This document shows, one piece after another, positions 26,490 through 34,249 of a stretch of 52,742 nucleotides of DNA. This DNA is from Bacillus sp. FJAT-27245 (GTDB taxonomy: Bacteria > Bacillota > Bacilli > Bacillales > Cytobacillaceae): contig NZ_LIGI01000001.1 in the NCBI RefSeq assembly GCF_001273955.1, forward strand, positions 3,252,845 through 3,305,586, read 5' to 3'. Below the pieces are notes generated by a model. That model was not told the DNA's origin. It saw nothing but the letters and a program-made list of their open reading frames with translations, and did no database searches. The translations under genes were made by a program, and so were the position numbers. Numbering within the stretch: position 1 is the first letter of the stretch; every line of letters begins with the position of its first letter.

Positions 26490-27209
26490 TTATTTTTTTT
26501 CTGAATTTATGTATTGTTGCCGGAAAACCTGAAGCGATTCCGTTTCATTCATGACAGTCAGTTCCTTTTCGGTCAGCTTTCCATTACCCATTTTAATAAT
26601 GAAAACATCAACGGTCCTTTTGCCCCATTCCCTGAAAACGTCTTCTACCGTTTCGAAATAAAGGTCGAGCTTATGTCCTTTGATGGCGCTACCGGTGTCG
26701 GCTACGACTCCGTACCCATAGTCCGGGATGAAAAGCACGGTCCCGATTGGGAATATGGCCGGGTCAGCGGCGACCGTTGAAAAAAGATCCCGTTTAACCT
26801 TGACCCCTGAGTATGTAATTCCGTATGCCGGGTGGCTTTTGTCCTTTCCAGTCGATTCAACCCCAGCCGTGTAGCCGGTTGCCATGACCTTCTTTTTCCT
26901 GTACTTGCTCCAGTCAATCGCTTCCTCGAGCTTTGGCGGTGCCGCTGCAACTGCTTCACTTGATGATATCAAGCTTTGCGGCCTGATGGCGTGCCTGATT
27001 TTTTTTAGCTTCAAACCAACCGATTTCAATTTATGGGCAAATATTGTGTGAACGCTTTTCTCATGTTGTGGGCCTTCCTGTCCAAGTCCAGAGTAGGAGA
27101 TTAACATTTTCGCCTCGACTCCGGAAATTGATTGAAAGGTGGTCGTAAGTGCCAAAACAAACAAGAGTACCATGGCAAATCGCCTAGCCCATGCCTTTTT
27201 ATGGTTCAT
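26490..27209 (-). CDS. yuiC: 3D-domain exported protein YuiC
   Basis: 239 residues. Residues 10-33 are a signal/anchor sequence, followed by a basic linker and a C-terminal 3D (MltA-like double-psi barrel) domain from about residue 110: [15 protein letters not shown], then [18 protein letters not shown] near 168-185 with the three conserved Asp. Such domains occur in peptidoglycan-cleaving enzymes and stationary-phase survival proteins. Start 27209 has GGGAGGAG upstream. It heads toward a strong terminator and is followed upstream by yuiB, as in B. subtilis. Confidence 0.9.
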   Translation of the reverse strand: MNHKKAWARRFAMVLLFVLALTTTFQSISGVEAKMLISYSGLGQEGPQHEKSVHTIFAHKLKSVGLKLKKIRHAIRPQSLISSSEAVAAAPPKLEEAIDWSKYRKKKVMATGYTAGVESTGKDKSHPAYGITYSGVKVKRDLFSTVAADPAIFPIGTVLFIPDYGYGVVADTGSAIKGHKLDLYFETVEDVFREWGKRTVDVFIIKMGNGKLTEKELTVMNETESLQVFRQQYINSEKK

Positions 27210-27316
27210 ATTTTCACTCCTCCCATGACAATCTTCCCCAAGTTTCAGGAGAATATTCATAAAAGGAGCAAAAAAATGATTTTTAACAGGTAAATTTGCC
27301 TATACGGACATAAAAA

Positions 27317-27343
27317 TAGCCGTTTCCACGAAGGAAAAGGCTA
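27317..27343 (-). terminator. yuiB terminator
   Basis: TAGCC-TTTCC pairs with GGAAA-GGCTA, then ATTTTTA on minus. The stem contains the yuiB stop codon. Confidence 0.7.
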
Positions 27344-27658
27344 GAACATTTGGTACCCATTTTTCCGTAAAAGCTTTATGGCAGCCCCCGCGGCAATTGC
27401 CCCGGCAAAACCGCTGGATAGAATAATCACATCGGCTGAGCCTAATGAACCAATCTTGTTCCCCAGTTCGCCAAAAGCCGTTTTTGTATTGGTGATATAC
27501 TCGATAAACCTGACCTTGTCGACAATCAGCAGTACAATGATTGGGTAAAGGACAGCCATGATCCACGACATCCTCAAAAGCATATTCAAAAGGAAACCAA
27601 TTCCGAAAAAAAGTACAAAGAATAAAAGCATCGATAAGACCAGTTCAACAATACTCAT
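27341..27658 (-). CDS. yuiB: Membrane protein YuiB
   Basis: A 105-residue protein with two or three hydrophobic segments (VLSMLLFFVLFFGIGFLL, MAVLYPIIVLLIVDKVRFIEY, and a Gly/Ala-rich C-terminal stretch), matching YuiB. The function is unknown. Two adjacent ATGs exist; the second (27658) is better spaced to GAGGGGG. It is conserved in order with yuiA and yuiC. Confidence 0.88.
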   Translation of the reverse strand: MSIVELVLSMLLFFVLFFGIGFLLNMLLRMSWIMAVLYPIIVLLIVDKVRFIEYITNTKTAFGELGNKIGSLGSADVIILSSGFAGAIAAGAAIKLLRKNGYQMF

Positions 27659-27756
27659 CATTCATCCCCCTCAGGCACTCAAGTTATAGTTTACTCAAGC
27701 CCGTTGGGACAGTCAACAGCCCTGCCTGAATTCCCGGCTGCTGATTCTTTTTTTGG

Positions 27757-27882
27757 CTACTCCTTCTTTTTGCCGGAACCACCGCAGCATGTGCACGTTT
27801 CCGAACCGCCAAGAAGCAGCTGGAAATAACCAAACCCTCCGCAATACATACACTTTTTTGCATCTGTCTTTGTTGTTTTCAT
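27757..27882 (-). CDS. yuiA: DnaJ-type zinc-finger micro-protein YuiA
   Basis: 41 residues, below usual ORF cut-offs. It has two CxxC-type zinc knuckles of the CxxCxGxG class: CMYCGGFGYFQLLLGGSE near residues 11-28 and CTCCGGSG near 30-37, closely matching B. subtilis YuiA. It probably binds one zinc. The AAAGGAGAG site lies before the ATG at 27882. It is the first gene of the yuiA-yuiB pair. Confidence 0.9.
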   Translation of the reverse strand: MKTTKTDAKKCMYCGGFGYFQLLLGGSETCTCCGGSGKKKE

Positions 27883-28106
27883 ATCGTATCTCTCCTTTGA
27901 AATATTAACTTAATTTTCTGATAATATAACAGGAATATATGAAAACGAAAAGCAGAATATTCGCCTGTTTTCGCCCAATGAAAACGTATACATGCACTTC
28001 AAGCTTTCATTTTCTCGCTCTTTCTCAAAATTACTGAAAATTTAAATAATTTTGTTTGCAGCGACATACGTTTGCCACATATCAGCGATTTTCAGAGACA
28101 ATTTTT

Positions 28107-28595
28107 TCAAAAAAAGAGCTTATAGGATGTATAGCCGAAATCGTTTCCAGGGTTAAGTCCGTCTTTGCCGGGAAGATGGACAAGATTTCCGAGGCCAATT
28201 AGATAGTGGATAAGAATGGATGCTTCCTTATCGAGCATCAAATCCTCCGGTGAAATGTAAGCTACCTCAACGATTTCATTTTCCTGGGGATGAATGGCTC
28301 CACCTTCCTTCGCTTCTAGTAAAAACAACAGGAGATTGTCGCTGAAATCGGATTGAATGACCCCGGTACGGAGGCCAATGAGTCCTTTTACCGTGCATTC
28401 AACGCCTGTTTCTTCCTTTACTTCCCTGACAGCCGCTTCATCCGCAGTTTCCCCCTCGTCCACAAATCCTGCCGGAATCGACCATTTTCCTTTTAGGCCC
28501 CCGTAGCTTTTTTTAACAACGAGCCATTTTCCTTGCTCAGATATTACAAGGCCAGCCGCAGCGAGCCAAACCTTCCCACGCTTATTCGCCGCCAT
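28107..28595 (-). CDS. Nudix hydrolase
   Basis: 162 residues with a complete Nudix box near residues 42-65 (GFVDEGETADEAAVREVKEE, then TGVE). It should hydrolyse a nucleoside-diphosphate-linked substrate; which one cannot be told. ATG 28595 is preferred to the GTG at 28604 because AAAGGG lies eight bases upstream. The C-terminal 30 residues are Gly/Asn/Tyr-rich and may be strain specific. Confidence 0.9.
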   Translation of the reverse strand: MAANKRGKVWLAAAGLVISEQGKWLVVKKSYGGLKGKWSIPAGFVDEGETADEAAVREVKEETGVECTVKGLIGLRTGVIQSDFSDNLLLFLLEAKEGGAIHPQENEIVEVAYISPEDLMLDKEASILIHYLIGLGNLVHLPGKDGLNPGNDFGYTSYKLFF

Positions 28596-28776
28596 TTTCC
28601 CCACCCTTTCAAAAATAACTTTCTTTCATATGTATTTTTTGTTAAAAAAATGACTACAATCTTTGAAAAAGACCTATCTGGCTGACCGGAACAAACCGTT
28701 TTTCTTTTACCGGAAAAAGCTTTAGCAACACTCGGTTGCAAATGCAAAAAGGAGCAGATTGCTCTGCCCCTTCAGA

Positions 28777-29991
28777 TTATAGCACGTTGAATTTTCCCTT
28801 TTTCAAAACAAGCCCTGCGCCGCCAACGAGGTAAAGCGCACGGTTGTCGATGACTTTTTTCATGATCGATGCTTTGCCGCCGGTCAGCTTTTTGCCGTAC
28901 ACAACGCCGATTGCATCATCCTCGCCAAGAGAGCAGACAGTTCCTTTAATATCAGGGACAAATGTCTCAAGATCTTCTTTGCCTCGTACAAGCGCGGCAA
29001 TATTCTTCGCGGCAACTTCGCCCTGCTGCATGGCGATTTGCGCTGTCGGAGGATATGGGCGGTTGATTTCTTCATTGATGATCAATGAACAATCGCCAAT
29101 GATGAAAATATCATTATAGCCTGGGACGCGAAGATCAGGCTGGACCTTCACACGGCCTCTCATCGCTTCAAAACCGGATTTCTCGATGATGGAGTTTCCA
29201 CGTACCCCCGCTGCCCAAACTACCGTCTCAGCTTTGATTTCCATTACTTCGTCTTCACCTTTGGCAACGATGATGCCGTCAGGAGTACATTCCTTAATGG
29301 CTGTTCCAATCATGAATTCCACGCCTTTGCGCTCAAGCGTCGCAACAGCATAATCCACGAGTTCAGGATCGAAACCTGGAAGTACGGTTGGTGCTGCTTC
29401 TACACAGACAACGCGCACTTTGTGGAAATCAACATCGTATTCCTGGCAAAGCTTAGGAATGCGGTTCGCTAATTCACCAAGGAATTCAATTCCGGTAAAG
29501 CCTGCGCCGCCAACAACGATTGTCAGGCGCTCGTCTTTCTTTTCTTCTTCAAAATTGTAAGTTGCAAACTGGTACTCGATATGTTCACGAAGCTGGCGGG
29601 CAGAATTAACATTCGTAATCCCGAACGCATATTCCTTCAGGCCTTTGATCCCAAATGTTTCAGGCTCGGCGCCCAAGGCAATCACAAGATAATCGTAGTT
29701 AATTTCTCCTTTATCAAGGACGACCTTCTTTTCTTCCTTATTAATTTCGTTGACCGTACCTTGGACGAATTCAACCTTGTGCCGGTCGATGACGGTATCA
29801 ATGTCATAACGGACACGGTCGTGGTGCAGGGTGCCAGCGGAGGCTTCGTGCAGCCACGTTGTTTCGTAGTGGTAATCATTTTTGTTTACCAGGACGATTT
29901 CCGCTTCATTTACCCCTATCAGTTTCTGAAGTCGGACTGTGGTAATGAGCCCGCCATAGCCGGCCCCAAGAATGACGATTTTAGGGATTCT
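28777..29991 (-). CDS. yumB: Type II NADH dehydrogenase YumB
   Basis: About 404 residues of a two-dinucleotide-fold flavoprotein. FAD binding is at the N-terminus ([18 protein letters not shown]) and NADH binding near residue 160 ([17 protein letters not shown]). The second FAD contact is [10 protein letters not shown] near 305, followed by [11 protein letters not shown] with a C-terminal membrane-association helix. It passes electrons from NADH to menaquinone without proton pumping. TTG 29991 gives the homologous [11 protein letters not shown] start; GTG 30009 is an alternative nearer the AAAGGTGG site. A Rex-like operator lies upstream. Confidence 0.92.
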   Translation of the reverse strand, partial: RIPKIVILGAGYGGLITTVRLQKLIGVNEAEIVLVNKNDYHYETTWLHEASAGTLHHDRVRYDIDTVIDRHKVEFVQGTVNEINKEEKKVVLDKGEINYDYLVIALGAEPETFGIKGLKEYAFGITNVNSARQLREHIEYQFATYNFEEEKKDERLTIVVGGAGFTGIEFLGELANRIPKLCQEYDVDFHKVRVVCVEAAPTVLPGFDPELVDYAVATLERKGVEFMIGTAIKECTPDGIIVAKGEDEVMEIKAETVVWAAGVRGNSIIEKSGFEAMRGRVKVQPDLRVPGYNDIFIIGDCSLIINEEINRPYPPTAQIAMQQGEVAAKNIAALVRGKEDLETFVPDIKGTVCSLGEDDAIGVVYGKKLTGGKASIMKKVIDNRALYLVGGAGLVLKKGKFNVL

Positions 29992-30124
29992 CAACGCAAT
30001 CACTTCCACCTTTACATTATATTTTATACGAGTGCTTTTAGCTTCTGCCCCAGTTCTCCAATTTAATTAACCAATAATTTTTCGGTTACCCTTAATTTGG
30101 AAGAAACATAGACAATAACAGAGA

Positions 30125-30142
30125 TTGTGATTTTCTTCACTT
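30125..30142. promoter_or_regulatory. Candidate Rex operator
   Basis: TTGTGA-6-TCACTT has exact Rex spacing (18 bases, consensus TTGTGA-6-TCACAA), with a perfect left half and two mismatches in the right half. It lies about 120 bases upstream of yumB, the NADH dehydrogenase gene. Rex senses the NADH/NAD ratio and controls such genes in bacilli. Confidence 0.4.
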
Positions 30143-30318
30143 TGATGTTCAAAAAAATGTGCTTGTTTTGTCACAATTTAGTAACAATATTTCCATATCC
30201 CATCTTATTCTTTTTCTTACGCATTTTCAAGCGAATTCTTCAACCAAAATGCCTCTTTTAAAATGTTCAACAATTCAGTTTATTTATTTTTCCCTTTACT
30301 GGCAAGGGTTTTACTTAA

Positions 30319-30362
30319 AAAGGAAGGGGTTGTGTTGGAAATCAATACAAGCCCCTTCCTTA
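30319..30362. promoter_or_regulatory. Strong hairpin in the yumB-yumC gap
   Basis: AAGGAAGGGG and CCCCTTCCTT pair perfectly and the stem extends for about eight more pairs with one bulge, closing on a 5-base loop. On the minus strand it is followed by TTTTTAAG, so it may terminate antisense transcripts entering yumB. Confidence 0.55.
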
Positions 30363-30399
30363 AACTAGCACCATATGGCTTGTATTGGCACAGTTGTGG

Positions 30400-30405
30400 T
30401 ATGAT
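30400..30405 (+). promoter_or_regulatory. Probable yumC extended -10 box
   Basis: TGG-TATGAT forms a good extended -10, 43 bases upstream of the yumC start. The -35 region is weak, which suits an extended -10 promoter. Confidence 0.45.
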
Positions 30406-30448
30406 TATCTCTGGACTACCTTTACTACTTTGTTGGGGGGATACACAC

Positions 30449-31441
30449 GTGCAAGAAGAGCAAAAGGTTTATGATATTACCATTATTGGAGGAGGGCCAA
30501 CTGGCCTGTTTACCGCCTTTTACGGGGGTATGAGACAGGCTTCGGTTAAAATCATCGAGAGCCTTCCACAACTAGGCGGCCAGCTGTCAGCCCTTTATCC
30601 TGAAAAATATATATATGATGTTGCTGGTTTCCCGAAGGTCCGTGCCCAGGAACTCGTCAACAACCTAAAGGAGCAAATGGCCAAATTCGAGCCGGCCATC
30701 GCACTAGAGCAGTCGGTTGAGAAGGTCGAAAAGCAAGCGGATGGCGTTTTCAAACTGACAACGGATAAGGAGACGCATTTTTCAAAAACGGTTATCATCA
30801 CCGCTGGGAACGGCGCATTCCAGCCTCGCAGATTAGAATTAGAAAGCGCTTCCCAATACGAAGGAAAGAACCTTCATTACTTCATTGATGACCTGAACCA
30901 ATTTGCCGGCAAGAAGGTTGTCGTGTTTGGCGGAGGAGATTCAGCAGTCGACTGGGCGCTTATGCTTGAGCCAATCGCTGAAAAAGTGACGATCATCCAT
31001 CGCCGCGACAAATTCCGCGCCCATGAGCACAGCGTCGAGAACCTTCACAATTCGAAGGTCGAAATCAAGACTCCTTTTGTTCCGGAAGAATTGATTGGCG
31101 GAGACGAAATCAAACAGGTCGTCATCGCCAGCGTCGACGGCTCTACAAGGGAGGCAATCGATGTTGATGCGGTTATCGTCAACTATGGTTTTGTTTCCTC
31201 GCTCGGCCCAATCAAGGAATGGGGCCTGCAAATTGAAAAGAACTCCATTTTAGTTAATTCGAAAATGGAGACAAATGTGCCTGGGATTTATGCCGCCGGG
31301 GATATTTGCACCTATGACGGAAAAGTAAAGCTGATTGCGTGCGGATTTGGCGAAGCACCGACGGCGGTCAACAACGCCAAGGCGTATATCGATCCAAAAG
31401 CAAAAATCCAGCCGCTCCACAGCTCGTCAATGTTTGGTTGA
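30449..31441 (+). CDS. yumC: Ferredoxin/flavodoxin-NADP+ reductase YumC
   Basis: 330 residues, almost colinear with B. subtilis YumC. FAD binding is [30 protein letters not shown], then [20 protein letters not shown], with NADPH binding [15 protein letters not shown] near 160 and C-terminal [29 protein letters not shown]-type FAD contact. It transfers electrons between NADPH and ferredoxin or flavodoxin. The GTG start at 30449 has GGGGGG eight bases upstream. It is monocistronic with a terminator at 31451. Confidence 0.95.
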   Translation: MQEEQKVYDITIIGGGPTGLFTAFYGGMRQASVKIIESLPQLGGQLSALYPEKYIYDVAGFPKVRAQELVNNLKEQMAKFEPAIALEQSVEKVEKQADGVFKLTTDKETHFSKTVIITAGNGAFQPRRLELESASQYEGKNLHYFIDDLNQFAGKKVVVFGGGDSAVDWALMLEPIAEKVTIIHRRDKFRAHEHSVENLHNSKVEIKTPFVPEELIGGDEIKQVVIASVDGSTREAIDVDAVIVNYGFVSSLGPIKEWGLQIEKNSILVNSKMETNVPGIYAAGDICTYDGKVKLIACGFGEAPTAVNNAKAYIDPKAKIQPLHSSSMFG

Positions 31442-31450
31442 TTTATTTAA

Positions 31451-31480
31451 GGCTTCCCGGTTTTTCCGGGAGGCTTTTTC
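31451..31480 (+). terminator. yumC terminator
   Basis: A 10-bp stem GGCTTCCCGG/CCGGGAGGCT with two wobble pairs and a T5 loop, followed by TTTTTC. Confidence 0.85.
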
Positions 31481-31670
31481 GTTATTTGGAGCGCTTATTG
31501 TAATTAGTGGGAGATCCGATTATTGTCTCTTGACGTAGGCCAGCTTCTGCTTGGACCCGAGAGGTTTCGGTACAGTTTCTGGTTATCAGGACTCACCTGG
31601 ATCCTGAAACCGAATCTGTGTCTCTGTTACTCGGCAGCGTTTATTTTTTCCGCTTCCCAGTTTTATTTTT
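31481..31670. other. Intergenic stretch outside the putative island
   Basis: No gene seen. An imperfect inverted pair TTCGGT-CAG / CTG-ACCGAA (about 31568-31614) could form a loose hairpin. Confidence 0.35.
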
Positions 31671-31722
31671 AAAAAGAAAAAACCTTCCCATTCGCTAAGG
31701 TTTCCCAAAATGGTTAGGAAGG
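31671..31722 (-). terminator. Terminator behind the yutM remnant
   Basis: On the minus strand CCTTCC-CCATT pairs with AATGG-GAAGG (one short bulge) and runs into TTTTTTCTTTTT. It sits 30 bases past the stop of the yutM 3' fragment, so it may be the original yutM terminator. Confidence 0.65.
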
Positions 31723-31749
31723 CACTGCTTTATTTTTCAAAAAAGCGCT

Positions 31750-31848
31750 CTAGCATTCTTTCGGGGTGCCGGTGACTGTTGCTGTGCGGAACGATGAGCC
31801 ACATCGGCATGAAGCGATGGCGTTCTGGTTCTCGATTGTAAAGCCACC
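31750..31848 (-). pseudogene. yutM 3'-end fragment
   Basis: This encodes GGFTIENQNAIASCRCGSSF and then RTATVTGTPKEC-stop, the last 32 residues of YutM with several substitutions. It matches the 3' end of the intact gene at 33800-33897 over 98 bases with 13 differences (about 87% identity), and similarity stops abruptly at both sides. There is no start or upstream coding sequence. The orientation is the same as intact yutM. It is best explained as the native 3' end displaced by an insertion, or as a segmental duplication. Confidence 0.85.
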
Positions 31849-31954
31849 AGTAGTTTAAATACGAACATATCAACGTTTTAGCACTCATTGAACAGTTATT
31901 TTTATTTGTCAGGATGTTAATCGCGCCTATAATGGACGACGAATTTAGTTAACT

Positions 31955-32245
31955 CTAATTTCCCCAAACGTTCGACATAATGAAAGTAAACCTAATCCTC
32001 AACCACGTCCGTGGAAAACCACTGTCACCCTGCTCAATGAGCATTTGCCAAGTTAGCTCATTGACGTAATGGACGCGCCCAATTAAATCGTATGAATATT
32101 CGTCATTTGAAGCTACCTCTTTAAATGTAGTGTAAATTGAATATCACAACAGATTCGCTCACTTAATTCCACTAACTACTGCTCATCAATTTCCCCCTGC
32201 TACTGCCGGCATTCATTTTAGTTTTCCGCGGTCTTTTAACCTCAT
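31955..32245 (-). pseudogene. Decayed YolD-like gene
   Basis: The minus-strand frame from ATG 32245 reads MRLKDRGKLK, a stop, then MPAVAGG, resembling the DRGxIKWxP start of YolD-like proteins with the Trp codon now TGA. The middle is shifted into another frame (DEQ-stop-LVELSERI). The end, DEYSYDLIGRVHYVNELTW, matches the YolD C-terminal GxVHYxDELT pattern. Multiple stops and a frameshift make it nonfunctional. YolD-like genes often accompany Y-family polymerases on mobile DNA; none is seen here. Confidence 0.55.
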
Positions 32246-32310
32246 ACTTGGTCAGTCCTTCCGCGTTGTTTAAAGGCATTTAAACACAAACCTACGTTCC
32301 CTAAACTAAT

Positions 32311-32342
32311 AAAAAAATAAAAGCTACCATAAGGTGGCAGCT
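32311..32342 (-). terminator. Terminator of the two-gene cassette
   Basis: AGCTGCCA and TGGTAGCT arms around a short loop are followed by TTTATTTTTTT on the minus strand, 17 bases after the second gene. Confidence 0.8.
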
Positions 32343-32358
32343 CGATAATCATTACCAA

Positions 32359-32700
32359 TTATGCATAGTTATTGGCCAATGCTTTTTTTTTCGTGTCATC
32401 TACAATGATATCCATCATATGGTTATATACTTCTTCCCCAAACTCATAAATAGTTAAAAACTCAAGCTTATCTGTTTTTAATTGTGCCAAAAGCCTTAAT
32501 TCATTAGATTGAATAAGAAAGACGTCTTCATTGTCAATATTTATTCTTTCTAAATAGGGCGAATCCAGAAAATCTTCACCCAGTTGATCAATTTCCCTTA
32601 TCATGCTCCATACTTTAAATATAGATTCACTTTTCCCTTTATAATCGATAATCTCATTAAACCTATCTACAAAATATTTTGTAAAAACTAAATAACTCAT
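32359..32700 (-). CDS. Unrecognised 113-aa protein, second gene of island cassette
   Basis: The start overlaps the stop of the upstream gene by four bases (ATGA type), implying translational coupling. The product is acidic and soluble. An N-terminal helical half (SYLVFTKYFVDRFNEII) is followed by a strand-rich stretch, DNEDVFLIQSNELRLLAQL then EFLTIYEFGEEVYNHM. The alternation of basic/aliphatic strands faintly recalls RelE/HigB-type toxins, but no catalytic residues can be assigned. The DNA is clearly AT-richer than the flanking genes. I do not recognise a family. Confidence 0.8.
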   Translation of the reverse strand: MSYLVFTKYFVDRFNEIIDYKGKSESIFKVWSMIREIDQLGEDFLDSPYLERINIDNEDVFLIQSNELRLLAQLKTDKLEFLTIYEFGEEVYNHMMDIIVDDTKKKALANNYA

Positions 32701-33341
32701 TTTATCCCCTCCGGCACAGGTATTTGTTTGTGCTGAGTTCCTATTTCCGTAATAATTCTTGTAAATTCCTCTATGGTAAATTTCGGCTCTGATTGAACAT
32801 GCGTAATACTCTGTTGATATTGTTGTGCACCAATAATTTTTTCGATTTCAGATTTCTTATCATCAAACCTAGCCATTTTTTCCTCAATAAGTTCAATAAA
32901 GTGTTTCTTTTCTCGGTCTATTTCATGTCTGAATTCATCACGAAGTTCCTTAATTACTATTTCTTTTATTTCTTTTTTGAAGTGTGGCTTTTCTTCTTTT
33001 AAAGTACTAATTACTTTCTGTTCCGCTTCATTTTTCAAAGTGCTTTTTGCACTACTTAAACTTGTTCTGTAGTCCTTCTTAATCTTATTTTGCACTTCTT
33101 TAGTTAATTCATCAATTAATTGGCTTTTTTGGTCCTTATAAATCTTACCTACCCAAAATTTAACCGAAAAAAACAGTGTGCCGATTATAATATATGCCAC
33201 TAAAATCCAGAATGAGATAAGCATATGGAATTGATACCAATTTGCAATATCCCCTAATTTGGCATTTGCTTCATTGCCAAGTATAGTCATTAAAATTGTA
33301 AATATGATGGCCCAAGCCCAGTTTAGCCAAGATTTTACCAT
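32697..33341 (-). CDS. Membrane-anchored coiled-coil protein, first gene of island cassette
   Basis: A 214-residue protein with two transmembrane helices near the N-terminus (residues about 6-22 and 40-64). A long, strongly charged coiled coil of roughly 110 residues follows (Lys/Glu heptads from KDQKSQLIDEL to EKIIGAQ). A short C-terminal tail contains FTIEEFTRIITEIG and ends PVPEGIK. Both termini and the coil should face the cytoplasm. The ATG has GAGGT eight bases upstream. No known family is recognised. The coupled downstream gene suggests that the two proteins act together, perhaps with the partner bound to the tail. Confidence 0.82.
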   Translation of the reverse strand: MVKSWLNWAWAIIFTILMTILGNEANAKLGDIANWYQFHMLISFWILVAYIIIGTLFFSVKFWVGKIYKDQKSQLIDELTKEVQNKIKKDYRTSLSSAKSTLKNEAEQKVISTLKEEKPHFKKEIKEIVIKELRDEFRHEIDREKKHFIELIEEKMARFDDKKSEIEKIIGAQQYQQSITHVQSEPKFTIEEFTRIITEIGTQHKQIPVPEGIK

Positions 33342-33343
33342 TC

Positions 33344-33413
33344 TTATACCTCAGGAGTTTTATTTTACCTTATTTTACCTTAGGTATAATCAAAAAACTA
33401 CAAGTTTTTGCAA
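33344..33413 (-). promoter_or_regulatory. Promoter and inverted repeats of the island cassette
   Basis: On the minus strand, TTGCAA (33413-33408) and an extended -10 TGA-TTATAC (33389-33384) are 18 bases apart. A perfect 8-bp inverted repeat, TTATACCT (33344-33351) and AGGTATAA (33382-33389), spans the -10 and the ribosome binding site. Two tandem AAGGTAAAAT copies lie between. This layout suits an autoregulatory operator. Confidence 0.5.
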
Positions 33414-33636
33414 TTTTAATAGATAGAATATCCCATCAAAGCATTAACGTAACCAAGAACATTACTAAATTTTACGAACAATTGACTCGGATATGCGGTG
33501 GCTCCGCCCGGCCAAACATTCTGGGAGTCGATAACGGCTTGTTTCTGCAAGCTACATTAAGCAATATTACTTCACATACTGGCCTATATCCCCTTACATA
33601 TACATTCGCAGGTTCCAGGGTAAAGTAATGTCGCAT
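33414..33636. other. Island noncoding stretch
   Basis: No supported gene. The minus strand is open for about 50 codons ending at 33472, without a start or site. It may be a remnant coding fragment. Confidence 0.35.
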
Positions 33637-33658
33637 AAAAAAACCACCGCGAGGGTGG
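33637..33658 (-). terminator. Terminator downstream of yutM
   Basis: CCACC/GGTGG arms with a 5-base loop are followed by seven T on the minus strand. It separates yutM from the island cassette. Confidence 0.75.
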
Positions 33659-33798
33659 CCGTTTACTACTGCTTATTGCTATATTTATTAATCGAAGAAT
33701 ATTCGTCGCGGAATCGCAGCCCTTAGCCACTGTTGCCGTTTAGCTTATCGGACATCTATCCCTGACTTAAAAACTTTGTAATGACGCGGTTTTCCGCC

Positions 33799-34164
33799 TT
33801 AGCAATCTTCCGGAGTACCGGCGGCTGTTGCTGTACGGAACGATGAGCCGCATCCGCATGAAGCGATGGCGTTCGGGTTTTCGATTGTGAAGCCCCCGCC
33901 CATCAAGGATTCTTTATAATCAATCTTTGTTCCGTTCAGGATCGGGCCGCTTTCCTTGTCGACCAAAATGTGAATCCCGAACTGTTCAAGTTGGATATCG
34001 CTTTCACCAATTTCGTGGTCAATCCCCAAGCCATATGAAAGTCCGCTGCAACCGCCGCCCTTTACGCTGACGCGAAGGAACGCACCTTCCTCTTCATTTT
34101 GCTTCATCATATCCTTTATTTGCAGGGCTGCCGCTTCTGTAAGGTTTACAATCTGGTTTTCCAT
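33799..34164 (-). CDS. yutM: HesB/IscA-family Fe-S protein YutM
   Basis: 121 residues of the A-type Fe-S carrier family. It has VSVKGGGCSGLSYGLG (Cys39) and C-terminal SCGCGSSF (Cys103, Cys105), the three ligands expected for cluster or iron binding. It should deliver or store Fe-S clusters together with SUF and the NifU-like YutI encoded nearby. The ATG follows AAGGAGGG. The last 98 bases are duplicated at 31751-31848, so this 3' end may have been supplied by an inserted element. Confidence 0.93.
   Translation of the reverse strand: MENQIVNLTEAAALQIKDMMKQNEEEGAFLRVSVKGGGCSGLSYGLGIDHEIGESDIQLEQFGIHILVDKESGPILNGTKIDYKESLMGGGFTIENPNAIASCGCGSSFRTATAAGTPEDC
33800..33897. repeat. Direct repeat copy within yutM 3' end
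   Basis: 98 bases matching 31751-31848 with 13 differences. The longest identical run is 19 bases (GCATGAAGCGATGGCGTTC). With its partner it brackets about 2 kb of foreign-looking DNA, as attL/attR core duplications do. Confidence 0.75.
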
Positions 34165-34249
34165 CCAAATCCCTCCTTTTCCTTGCCTTAGTTATAGTAT
34201 ATTTCAGTTGAGTATCGGTTCTCAACATGTCTGCCCATTTTTGCGAAAA

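Larger units (their letters stand above)
30010..30448. other. Divergent yumB-yumC regulatory region
   Basis: About 440 bases with no gene. It holds a Rex-like palindrome (30125), a large hairpin (30319) and the yumC promoter (30400). A reading frame covering part of it in phase with yumC has no start signals. Confidence 0.6.

Noticed and set aside
30168-30187. Second Rex-like palindrome TTGTCA-8-TAACAA
   Set aside because: The half-sites are two bases too far apart and mismatched; the site at 30125 has the right spacing.
30263-30448. 62-codon N-terminal extension of yumC
   Set aside because: It contains the regulatory hairpin and promoter. The GTG at 30449 has the ribosome binding site and matches the known YumC start.
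31955-32245. All stops in one frame of the YolD-like remnant are TGA, hinting at UGA recoding
   Set aside because: The middle part reads better in another frame that contains TAG, so this is a frameshifted pseudogene. Neighbouring genes use TGG and TGA normally.
33472-33620. Open minus-strand stretch ending RAEPPHIRVNCS within the island
   Set aside because: About 50 codons without a start codon, ribosome binding site or recognised family; kept only as a possible remnant.
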